Assembly: GCF_014652575.1 (NCBI RefSeq)
Contig: NZ_BMZB01000002.1
Location: 329,482-393,481 of the forward strand
Length of the DNA: 64,000 nt
From: Asticcacaulis endophyticus
Lineage (GTDB): Bacteria > Pseudomonadota > Alphaproteobacteria > Caulobacterales > Caulobacteraceae
Direction of reading: 5' to 3'
Of this stretch, positions 51,986 to 60,347 are shown piece by piece. A program made the translations under genes and the position numbers. Within the stretch, counting starts at the first letter, position 1; each line of letters starts with the position of its first letter. Below the pieces are notes generated by a model, which was given only the letters and a program-made list of their open reading frames with translations, did no database searches and was not told the origin of the DNA.

Positions 51986-54400
51986 ATGTCCCGACCCGTT
52001 CTTTTCACCGACCGTCGCGCCCTGTTGCGCGGTGTGGCCGCAACGACCCTGCTGAGCGGTGTGGCCGGACAGGCGCTGTCCGCGCCCGCTGCATTCCCTT
52101 CAACCGCCAGCGCCGTGCCGATGAAGGATGTGCGCCTGCTGCCGTCGCCGTTCCTGAACGCGGTTGAGGTCAATACCAAGTATCTGATGGTACTTGAGCC
52201 TGACCGCCTGCTGCATAACTACCATAAGTTTGCAGGCCTGCCGGTCAAGGGCGAAATCTATGGCGGCTGGGAATCAGACACGATTGCCGGGGAAGCCCTG
52301 GGCCACTATCTGTCGGCTCTGTCGCTGATGTACGCCCAGACGGGCAACACAGAGTGTATTACGCGCATCAACTACATCATTGCCGAACTGAAAAAAGTTC
52401 AGGCCGCCCACGGTGATGGCTATGTTGCGGGCTTTATGCGTAAGCGCAAAGACGGCACGGTCGTGGATGGCAAGGAAATCTTCCCCGAAATCATGGCCGG
52501 TGATATTCGCTCGGCCGGGTTTGACCTCAATGGCTGCTGGGTGCCGTTCTATAACTGGCATAAGCTCTATGCAGGCCTGATGGATGTGCAGGCCCTGACC
52601 GGCAATGATGCGGGTATCCCGATTTTGGTCGGCCTTGGCGGCTACATCGAAAAGGTGTTTGCGGCCCTGAATGACGAGCAGGTTCAAAAGGTTCTGGCCT
52701 GCGAATACGGTGGCATCAACGAATCCTTTGCCGAACTTTATGTGCGCACCAAGGATGCCCGTTGGCTGGCTTTGGCTGAGCGCATCTATGACAACCGCGT
52801 CCTTGATCCGCTGAAAGCCGGTGAGGATAAACTGGCCAATTTCCACGCCAATACCCAGGTGCCAAAGCTGGTCGGGCTGGCGCGGCTTTATGAGATCACC
52901 GGTAAGCCGGAATATCAAAAGGCATCGTCGTTTTTCTGGGAGCGGGTGGTCAACCACCATTCGTTTGCTATTGGTGGTAATGCCGACCGCGAATACTTCT
53001 TCGAGCCGGACACCATTTCGGCCCACATTACCGAGCAGACCTGCGAAAGCTGCAACACCTATAATATGATGAAGCTGACGCGCCATCTCTATAGCTGGTC
53101 GCCGCAGGCCTCCTATTTTGACTATTATGAGCGCGCACACCTGAACCACATTCTGGCGCACCAGCATCCTGAAACCGGCATGTTCACCTATATGATGCCG
53201 CTGATGTCGGGCATGGCGCGGGAATATTCGACCCCGTTTGATTCGTTCTGGTGCTGTGTGCTGTCGGGGATCGAGAGCCATTCCAAGCATGGTGACTCGA
53301 TCTACTGGGAAAGCGGTGATACGCTGTTTGTGAACCTGTTTATCCCCTCTACCCTGAACTGGGCGGCGAAAAAGGCTGAGTTCGAGCTTCTGACTAAGTA
53401 TCCCTATGAGGGCAATATCGCGCTGAAGCTCAAGCGCGTGCAGGGGGCGAAAGCCTTCACCGTCGCGGTGCGGATTCCGGCATGGGCTAAATCCAACACG
53501 CTTTTGGTCAATGGCAAACCGGCGCTGGCTAAAATGGATAAGGGCTATGCCCTGATCACGCGCACATGGCGCTCCGGCGATGTGGTCACGCTTGATCTGC
53601 CGCTTGATCTGCGGTTTGAAGGCACGGCGGGGAATGATAAGGTCGTGGCGCTGATGCGTGGGCCGATGGTTATGGCCGCTGATCTGGGGCCAGCGCCTAA
53701 CAAGGACGAAGACCCGGAATATAAGGGCGATGCACCCGCTCTGGTCGGAGCGGATCTGCTGGCTGGTATTGTGCCGGTATCGGCAACCGAGGCGGTCTAT
53801 AAAACCAATGGTATTGGCCGTCCGGGCGACCTGACGTTCAAGCCGTTCTATGCGCAGTATGAGCGCCGCAACGCCGTCTATTTCAACCGCTATAATGATG
53901 CCGAATGGGCGACGGCTCAGGTCGCCTTCCGCGAAGAGCAGGCCCGTCTTAAGGAACTGGCGGCGCGGTCGGTCGATGTCATGTATCTGGGCGAAATGCA
54001 GCCGGAACGGGATCATAATCTGACGACCGGTGGTAATTCCTATCCGGTCGTTTATCGCGGTCGTAAGGGGCGCGATGCCCGCACCATGGGCTTCTTCCAG
54101 TTTGATATGAAGGTCACCAAAGACGGCAAGGATGCCGGGCCGTTAGTGTTGCAGGCGACCTATTGGGGTTCGGAGTTCAACCGCAGCTTCACGATTGAGA
54201 TCGATGGCACCGTCATCGCCCATGAACGTCTGTCGGGCCGTCAGCCAGGCGACTGGATCGACGTCAGCTACCCGATCCCGCACAACCTGACCAAGAGCAA
54301 ACAAAAGGTCACGGTCAAGTTCAACCCGCAGGAAGGCAAGACCGCCGGGCCTGTGTTCGGCGTGCGTTTGTTCACCACGGCAGCTGCCAAAACGGCTTAA
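51986..54400 (+). CDS. GH127-type beta-L-arabinofuranosidase (second copy)
   Basis: This is an 804-residue exported paralogue of the first GH127 enzyme. Long stretches are shared, for example DGTVVDGKEIFPEIMAGDIR, and both carry NADREYFF and the CxxC/CC pattern. The Zn/catalytic residues are CESC at 353-356 and Cys423-Cys424. After the Cys pair this copy has VLSGIESHSKHG where the first has HGTGMESHAKHG, so the active-site rim differs and a different linkage may be cut. The signal sequence contains DRRALLRGVAA, a possible Tat motif. It is the first gene of a three-gene operon with GH43 and another GH127. Confidence 0.88.
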   Translation: MSRPVLFTDRRALLRGVAATTLLSGVAGQALSAPAAFPSTASAVPMKDVRLLPSPFLNAVEVNTKYLMVLEPDRLLHNYHKFAGLPVKGEIYGGWESDTIAGEALGHYLSALSLMYAQTGNTECITRINYIIAELKKVQAAHGDGYVAGFMRKRKDGTVVDGKEIFPEIMAGDIRSAGFDLNGCWVPFYNWHKLYAGLMDVQALTGNDAGIPILVGLGGYIEKVFAALNDEQVQKVLACEYGGINESFAELYVRTKDARWLALAERIYDNRVLDPLKAGEDKLANFHANTQVPKLVGLARLYEITGKPEYQKASSFFWERVVNHHSFAIGGNADREYFFEPDTISAHITEQTCESCNTYNMMKLTRHLYSWSPQASYFDYYERAHLNHILAHQHPETGMFTYMMPLMSGMAREYSTPFDSFWCCVLSGIESHSKHGDSIYWESGDTLFVNLFIPSTLNWAAKKAEFELLTKYPYEGNIALKLKRVQGAKAFTVAVRIPAWAKSNTLLVNGKPALAKMDKGYALITRTWRSGDVVTLDLPLDLRFEGTAGNDKVVALMRGPMVMAADLGPAPNKDEDPEYKGDAPALVGADLLAGIVPVSATEAVYKTNGIGRPGDLTFKPFYAQYERRNAVYFNRYNDAEWATAQVAFREEQARLKELAARSVDVMYLGEMQPERDHNLTTGGNSYPVVYRGRKGRDARTMGFFQFDMKVTKDGKDAGPLVLQATYWGSEFNRSFTIEIDGTVIAHERLSGRQPGDWIDVSYPIPHNLTKSKQKVTVKFNPQEGKTAGPVFGVRLFTTAAAKTA

Positions 54401-54410
54401 GGATCACATT

Positions 54411-55997
54411 ATGAAACGTCTCGCGGCTTTAAGCCTTTTGCCGCTCATTGCGGCGTGCGCGCCCACCGTAGCCCAAACGGCGCTGGAAACCCGTCAGGTC
54501 ACAGCCCCCCATAACCCGATCCTGTCGGACGGAGCGGACTATACGACCGATCCGGCGCCGCTGGTGGTGGGCGATAAGTTCTATATCCTGACCGGCCGCG
54601 ATATGGCGGAACCGGGCGTCAATGACTTCATCATGCCGGAATGGCAGATGCTGGAAACCAGTGACCCCAAGTCGGGCCAGTGGACCCACTATCCGCATTT
54701 TGTTAAGCCCAACGATGTCTTTAAGTGGGCGACACCGGGCCGCGCCTATGCCGCTCAGATCGTGCAGGGGCCGGATAAGAAATTCTATCTCTATGCGCCG
54801 GTGATGCAGCAGGGGTCGACCAACAAGGACGGCTTTGCCATCGGCGTCGCCGTGTCAGACAGCCCGACCGGGCCGTGGGTCGATGCCCATCCGTCAGGGC
54901 CGGTGATCTCGCAGTCCTATCCGGTCGCCAATGACATTCAGAATATTGATCCGACCATATTGGTGGACGAAGATCAGCGCATCTACCTCTATTGGGGCAC
55001 GTTTGGCCGCCTGAAAGGCGTCGAGCTTGAGGCTGACATGGTGACCTTTAAGGGCAAGCCGGTTGATGTGAACACCCTGACCGGTTTCTTTGAGGCCCCG
55101 TGGATTTTCAAGCGCAAGGGCACCTATTACATGGCCTATGCCGGTAATAAGGCCGGGCCGGATTCCGAATGTACCGAAGCCGTTTACTACGCCTGCATCG
55201 CCTATGGCACCGCCAAATCACCATTAGGGCCGTGGACTTACCGCGGCGTGATGCTCGATCCGGTATCGTCAACCACGTCGCATCCCGGTATTGTTGAATA
55301 TAAGGGTGAGTGGTACATCGCCTATCACAATGCCGACGCCAAAAATGGCGGCCATTTCCGCCGTTCGGTCGCCCTCGATAAGTTCACATGGGACGACAGC
55401 GTGTCACCGCCCGCCATTGAATTGGTAGAGACCACCAAGGCCCCGCCACCGGCACCTGTCCCGACCCGCAACTTAGCCCCCGCCGCTCGTATCGTGGCCT
55501 CTAACTCGCCCGTGCCGGTGCAATACTGGATCAAGGCGCTCAATGACGGCAAGGTGCGCGAAGCGCCGCTGCCGCCCGACACTTGGGGCACCTGGTCGCC
55601 CAATAACCCCAAGCAGCAATGGGTAGTGTACCAGTGGGAACAGCCGCTGAAGTTCAATGGTTCACGCCTCTATTTCTGGGGTGATCAGCCCGCCGGTTCC
55701 GGTATTGGTGTCGCGCCGCCCAAGGCCTGGCATCTGGAATACTGGTCGGATACCGACAACAAATGGACGCCGATCAGCGCCCAATATCCGACCGCGACGC
55801 TCAATACTTTCAACGAGGTGGCTTTCCCGACCGTAACTACGCGCTGTCTGCGGGCCGTGTTTGACGCCTCGACTGATGGCAAGTCTTACGCCGCCGTCGC
55901 GGCTCAGGAATGGGAAGCCCTGTACCCCAAGCCGGTGCTGGTCGAAGCGGCCGACACCAAGCTTGCGGCCTCTGCGACCTGCGTCCCGTCCGAATAA
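54411..55997 (+). CDS. GH43 lipoprotein with discoidin-like domain
   Basis: This is a 528-residue predicted lipoprotein (lipobox LIAAC). The GH43 five-blade propeller (residues about 35-340) has the catalytic set Asp47 in YTTDPAPLV, Asp180 in QNIDPTILVD and Glu228 in GFFEAPWIF. A C-terminal beta-sandwich (about 355-515) resembles F5/8 type C/CBM32 modules and matches the N-terminal module of the next gene product. GH43 enzymes are alpha-L-arabinofuranosidases, xylosidases or galactosidases; arabinose removal fits best here. It begins ten bases after the GH127 stop. Confidence 0.88.
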   Translation: MKRLAALSLLPLIAACAPTVAQTALETRQVTAPHNPILSDGADYTTDPAPLVVGDKFYILTGRDMAEPGVNDFIMPEWQMLETSDPKSGQWTHYPHFVKPNDVFKWATPGRAYAAQIVQGPDKKFYLYAPVMQQGSTNKDGFAIGVAVSDSPTGPWVDAHPSGPVISQSYPVANDIQNIDPTILVDEDQRIYLYWGTFGRLKGVELEADMVTFKGKPVDVNTLTGFFEAPWIFKRKGTYYMAYAGNKAGPDSECTEAVYYACIAYGTAKSPLGPWTYRGVMLDPVSSTTSHPGIVEYKGEWYIAYHNADAKNGGHFRRSVALDKFTWDDSVSPPAIELVETTKAPPPAPVPTRNLAPAARIVASNSPVPVQYWIKALNDGKVREAPLPPDTWGTWSPNNPKQQWVVYQWEQPLKFNGSRLYFWGDQPAGSGIGVAPPKAWHLEYWSDTDNKWTPISAQYPTATLNTFNEVAFPTVTTRCLRAVFDASTDGKSYAAVAAQEWEALYPKPVLVEAADTKLAASATCVPSE

Positions 55998-56021
55998 TTC
56001 TGTTAAATAAAGACCCATATC

Positions 56022-58859
56022 ATGACCCGCAAATTTACCGCCGATATCAACCCTCATCTGTGCCAGCCCGATTGCCGCTGCCTTGACCGGCGGGGCTTTC
56101 TGGCGGGTGCTGCGGGCGCGTCTGTGGTTGGCGGGTTAGGGCTTGGGGCCTCATTTGCCTTTGCCGACACAACCGTGGTCAATCTGGCCAAGGTGGCCAC
56201 GCCTTCGACCTCGTTCATGTCCGGTGATGGCAAGCTGACCGCGCTCAATGACGGGGTTGAGCCTAAAAACTCAGCCGACAATGCCGCCACCTCTTACGGT
56301 AACTGGCCCAAGACTGGCACGGAATGGGTGCAGTATGACTGGAGCCAGCCCATCACGACCAACAAAGTCGATGTCTACTGGTGGATCGACGGGCAGGGCG
56401 TGGGCGCACCGAAATCGTGCCGCGTGCTCTACTGGAACGGCAAGGCCTTCGTACCGGTGCCCAACGCCAAAGGTTTGGGCGTCAAGGCCAATGGCTACAA
56501 CACCACCACCTTTGATGAGATCACAACCGACAAACTGCGCCTTGAGATCGTCTCGGACGGTAAGATGTCAACCGGCGTGCTGGAATGGAAGGTCTATAGC
56601 TTTGGCGTCGTGCCGGCGTTCGCGCCGGTCGTGGTCGCCGGTGTTGACCGCACCGTCATCATGGGCGGCAAGACCTATCTGATGGGTAAGGCCGACTGGC
56701 TCAATCCCGGTGCCGAAACGGGCAGTTTGTGGCGTAAGGTCTCCGGTCCCGGTCAGGTCAGCTTTGCCGATGCTCTGTCGGCGGATACGACCGCGACGTT
56801 CTCGGAAACCGGCGACTATGTGCTGGAACTGGCCGCCCATTCCGGTCAGCGGATCACCACCTCACGCCTGCGGGTACGGGCTCAGGCCGCCCCGCCGAAG
56901 GAGCGCCTCGATGTGGTCTATACCCGCCGCTACAGCCTCGACAGTCCGCTGTGGAACGCGCGCGCCAAGTCTTTGATCGTTAACTGGATTCCGCACTGCA
57001 TCAATTACTGTGAGCGCACCGATCTGCCGACGGGGCAGGGCGGTATCGACAACTTCATTGAGGCCGCCAAGGCCAATCGCGGCGAACCGCACGGCCCGCA
57101 TAAGGGCCTTGTCTTCTCGAACGCCTGGGTGCTGCAAACGGTTGAGGCCATCTGTATCGCCCTGATGGTTGACCCGCAAGGCGATGCCGACATGATGAAG
57201 GCGCAAGTCCACATGAAGGCAACGCTGGAGCGCTGGATACCGCCGATTCTAGCCGCGCAGGAATCCGACGGTTACATGCAAACGGCTAAGACACTGGCGC
57301 CACCGGGCGCGTGGGATAAGCGCTGGGACCCTGCCCACCGCGCCGACCACGAAGGCTATATCGCCGGTTATTTCATCGAATCGGCCATCAATCACTACAC
57401 CCTGACCAATGGGCAGGATGTGCGGCTTTATAATGGTGCCAAGAAACTGGCTGACTGCTGGGTCGCTAATGTCGGCCCCGGTAAGATCGAATGGTTCGAT
57501 GGCCACCAGGAGATGGAGCAGGCGCTGGTGCGTTTTGGCCGCTTCGTCAATGACATGGAAGGTAACGGCCGCGGCGATGCCTATATCGCTTTGGCGCGAT
57601 TCCTGCTCGAATCCCGCCAAGGTGGCCATGAATATGACCAGAGCCACCTGCCGCCCGAAAAGCAGTACGAAGCCGTCGGCCATGCCGTCCGCGCCGTTTA
57701 TTCCTATTCCGCTATGGCCGATATTGCCGCCGAAACCGGTGATGTCGATTATCAGAGCGCGGTCATGTCGCTGTGGGACAATATCGTTAATCGCAAATAC
57801 TATGTCACCGGCGGCATAGGCTCAGGCGAAACCGCCGAAGGCTTTGGCGCGGACTATTCTTTGCGCAATAATGCCTACTGCGAATCCTGTTCGTCGGCGG
57901 GGGAAATCTTCTTCCAGTATAAGCTCAATCTTGCCTATCACGACGCCAAGTACGCCGACCTCTATGAGCAGACCATGTATAACGCCCTGCTGGGGGGCAC
58001 CGATCTCAACGGCACCAGCTTTGGCTACACCAATCCGCTCGTGAATACGGAGCGCACCCTGTGGCACGTCTGTCCGTGCTGTGTTGGCAATATTCCGCGC
58101 ACACTTTTGATGGTGCCGACCTGGACCTACGTCAAGGATAAGGCGGGTATCTACGTCAACATGTTCGTCGGCTCAAAGATCGTGGTTGATCGTGTCGCCG
58201 GCACAGATGTTGAGATGGTGCAAAAGACCGATTATCCGTGGAACGGGGCGGTCTCGATCACCGTCAATCCGAAAGAGACCAAAACCTTCACGGTCTATGT
58301 CCGCATCCCGAACCGCAAGACTAGCGATCTCTATACCCTGACTCCGGCGGTCAGTGGCGTGAAATCGTTCAAGGTCAACGGTAAGGCCGTCACGCCGACC
58401 ATCGAAAAAGGCTATGCCGTCGTCACCCGCGAATGGAAAGCCGGTGACCGTATTGAGCTTGACCTGCCAATGGCGCCGCAACGCATCCATGCCGATGAGC
58501 GCATTGAGGCCGATCGAGGCCGGGTGGCGCTGGGCTACGGCCCGCTGGTTTACAATGTCGAAAAAGCCGATCAACCCAATATCGAGCAGGCTTTGAGCGG
58601 TGCGGCCATTAAGGCGGAGTGGCGCGGCGATCTGCTGGGTGGGGTCATGGCCCTGACCGGCAAGTGGCAGGACGGCTCGCCCATGCTGGCGATCCCGAAC
58701 TATGCGCGCATGAACCGGGTGGGTGAAGCGGCGGCTATCGGCAGCGGCGATGTCGACTTTGCGCCCGGTGCGACCACACCGGCGGCTCAGGCGCAGGTCG
58801 GCCCACGGGTGCGGGTGACAGGGTTACAGTCTCAGGTCTGGATACGCGACAAGGTATAA
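56022..58859 (+). CDS. GH127-type enzyme with N-terminal discoidin-like domain (third copy)
   Basis: This is a 945-residue exported enzyme with a twin-arginine signal (LDRRGFLAGAAGASVVGG). An N-terminal beta-sandwich (about residues 45-195) is similar to the C-terminal module of the preceding GH43. The DUF1680/GH127 (alpha/alpha)6 domain follows, with CESC at 620-623 and the CPCC motif at 684-687 in WHVCPCCVGNIPRTL. This third copy is distant from the two others and closer to the HypBA1 pattern (Cys-Cys followed by a Pro/Asn-type segment). It is the last gene of the operon. It probably removes beta-L-arabinofuranose; substrate unproven. Confidence 0.85.
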   Translation: MTRKFTADINPHLCQPDCRCLDRRGFLAGAAGASVVGGLGLGASFAFADTTVVNLAKVATPSTSFMSGDGKLTALNDGVEPKNSADNAATSYGNWPKTGTEWVQYDWSQPITTNKVDVYWWIDGQGVGAPKSCRVLYWNGKAFVPVPNAKGLGVKANGYNTTTFDEITTDKLRLEIVSDGKMSTGVLEWKVYSFGVVPAFAPVVVAGVDRTVIMGGKTYLMGKADWLNPGAETGSLWRKVSGPGQVSFADALSADTTATFSETGDYVLELAAHSGQRITTSRLRVRAQAAPPKERLDVVYTRRYSLDSPLWNARAKSLIVNWIPHCINYCERTDLPTGQGGIDNFIEAAKANRGEPHGPHKGLVFSNAWVLQTVEAICIALMVDPQGDADMMKAQVHMKATLERWIPPILAAQESDGYMQTAKTLAPPGAWDKRWDPAHRADHEGYIAGYFIESAINHYTLTNGQDVRLYNGAKKLADCWVANVGPGKIEWFDGHQEMEQALVRFGRFVNDMEGNGRGDAYIALARFLLESRQGGHEYDQSHLPPEKQYEAVGHAVRAVYSYSAMADIAAETGDVDYQSAVMSLWDNIVNRKYYVTGGIGSGETAEGFGADYSLRNNAYCESCSSAGEIFFQYKLNLAYHDAKYADLYEQTMYNALLGGTDLNGTSFGYTNPLVNTERTLWHVCPCCVGNIPRTLLMVPTWTYVKDKAGIYVNMFVGSKIVVDRVAGTDVEMVQKTDYPWNGAVSITVNPKETKTFTVYVRIPNRKTSDLYTLTPAVSGVKSFKVNGKAVTPTIEKGYAVVTREWKAGDRIELDLPMAPQRIHADERIEADRGRVALGYGPLVYNVEKADQPNIEQALSGAAIKAEWRGDLLGGVMALTGKWQDGSPMLAIPNYARMNRVGEAAAIGSGDVDFAPGATTPAAQAQVGPRVRVTGLQSQVWIRDKV

Positions 58860-58941
58860 GGCATTAAGGGGGGGCGGCAACAATCGTCCCCCTAATTTTT
58901 TGAATCCATTCAGATAATAAAATGTTCCAAATTTTTTGCGA

Positions 58942-58956
58942 GAACATATTGCGAAC
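58942..58956. promoter_or_regulatory. LexA (SOS) box before recA
   Basis: GAAC-N7-GAAC (58942-58945 and 58953-58956) is an exact match to the direct-repeat SOS box of alphaproteobacteria. It lies about 95 bases before the recA start. Confidence 0.9.
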
Positions 58957-59048
58957 TTGGAACAAATGGGGTACGAATTGGGTGTCGCAAAGATTTCGAG
59001 ATTTAGGGCAGCCCTGAATGGGAATCGTGACATAGGGAAGGGATTGGT

Positions 59049-60131
59049 ATGTCGCAAGCGGTATTGAAACTCGTGGGAAAAGACGAAGCAGAAAAACAAC
59101 GCGCCCTGGAATCGGCGCTGGCGCAAATTGATCGCGCCTTTGGTAAGGGCTCAGTGATGAAACTGGGCGCGTCGGGCAAATTTGCCGAAGTGGAGTCTAT
59201 ATCCACCGGCTCACTGGGCCTCGACATCGCGCTCGGTATCGGCGGCTTGCCGAAGGGCCGCGTGATTGAAATTTATGGGCCAGAATCGTCGGGTAAGACG
59301 ACGCTGGCTCTGCATACGGTTGCTGAAATTCAAAAAGCTGGCGGTACGGCGGCGTTTGTGGATGCCGAACACGCCCTTGATCCCGCCTATGCCCAAAAGC
59401 TGGGTGTGAATCTGGATGAGCTTTTGGTGTCGCAGCCCGATAATGGTGAGCAGGCGCTGGAAATCACCGATACGCTGGTGCGCTCAGGTGCCGTTGATAT
59501 CGTTGTGATCGATTCGGTGGCGGCTTTGACACCGCGCGCCGAAATCGAAGGCGATATGGGTGACAGCCTGCCCGGCCTTCAGGCGCGTCTGATGTCGCAG
59601 GCTCTGCGTAAGCTGACCGGCTCGATCTCTAAATCAAAATGCATCGTGCTCTTTATCAACCAGATCCGCATGAAAATCGGCGTCATGTATGGTTCGCCCG
59701 AAACGACGACCGGCGGTAATGCGCTGAAATTCTATGCTTCGGTGCGTCTGGATATCCGCAGCATCGGTAAGATCAAGGTCCGCGACGAAATCATCGGCAA
59801 CAATGTCAAGGTCAAGGTCGTCAAGAACAAGGTCGCCCCTCCGTTCCGCGAAGTCGAATTTGATATCCTTTACGGCGAAGGTATCTCCAAGCTGGGCGAA
59901 ATCATCGATATGGGCGTCAAGGCCGGCATCGTTGAGAAATCCGGGTCGTGGTTCTCCTATAATTCGACCCGTATTGGTCAGGGGCGCGAAAATGCCCGTG
60001 AATTCCTGAAAGCCAATCCGGCCATGGCGAATGAAATCGAGATGGGTGTCCGCAAAAAGACGGAAAAACTGTCCGAAGATCTGCTGGGCACTCCTGAACC
60101 GGACGCTAATGAGGGCGATGAGTCGCTGTAA
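59049..60131 (+). CDS. recA: Recombinase A
   Basis: This is the 360-residue RecA recombinase, which forms filaments on single-stranded DNA, exchanges strands and triggers LexA self-cleavage. Walker [10 protein letters not shown] is at residues 78-86, and [36 protein letters not shown] and [20 protein letters not shown] (loop 2 region) are canonical. The acidic C-terminus ends [12 protein letters not shown]. The start follows GGAAGGGATTGGT. A LexA box and its own terminator frame it as a single-gene SOS unit. Confidence 0.98.
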   Translation: MSQAVLKLVGKDEAEKQRALESALAQIDRAFGKGSVMKLGASGKFAEVESISTGSLGLDIALGIGGLPKGRVIEIYGPESSGKTTLALHTVAEIQKAGGTAAFVDAEHALDPAYAQKLGVNLDELLVSQPDNGEQALEITDTLVRSGAVDIVVIDSVAALTPRAEIEGDMGDSLPGLQARLMSQALRKLTGSISKSKCIVLFINQIRMKIGVMYGSPETTTGGNALKFYASVRLDIRSIGKIKVRDEIIGNNVKVKVVKNKVAPPFREVEFDILYGEGISKLGEIIDMGVKAGIVEKSGSWFSYNSTRIGQGRENAREFLKANPAMANEIEMGVRKKTEKLSEDLLGTPEPDANEGDESL

Positions 60132-60195
60132 GGCATTCGGTTAGGGCGCGGGGACGAATCCCTAAACCAACCCGATCCCACCCTCTAACCGTCTT

Positions 60196-60226
60196 AAAAG
60201 CCGCTCTGACCAAGGGCGGCTTTTTT
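60196..60226 (+). terminator. Terminator of recA
   Basis: AAAAGCCGC (60196-60204) pairs with GCGGCTTTT (60216-60224) and continues into T residues. Confidence 0.88.
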
Positions 60227-60347
60227 GTAAATTTCTCACGTAAACTTCAAATATCGCGCAAACCCCTTTGCGCTCAGGCATAAGCCCTTTATATACGCCT
60301 GAATTTTGTAATCCTCATGAACGCGGAGCGGTTATTCCGTCTTATCC

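Noticed and set aside
52274-54016. A 580-codon open frame antisense to the second GH127 gene
   Set aside because: It lies wholly opposite a recognised enzyme, is rich in His/Arg/Gln and shows no domain. Long antisense frames are expected in GC-rich genes.
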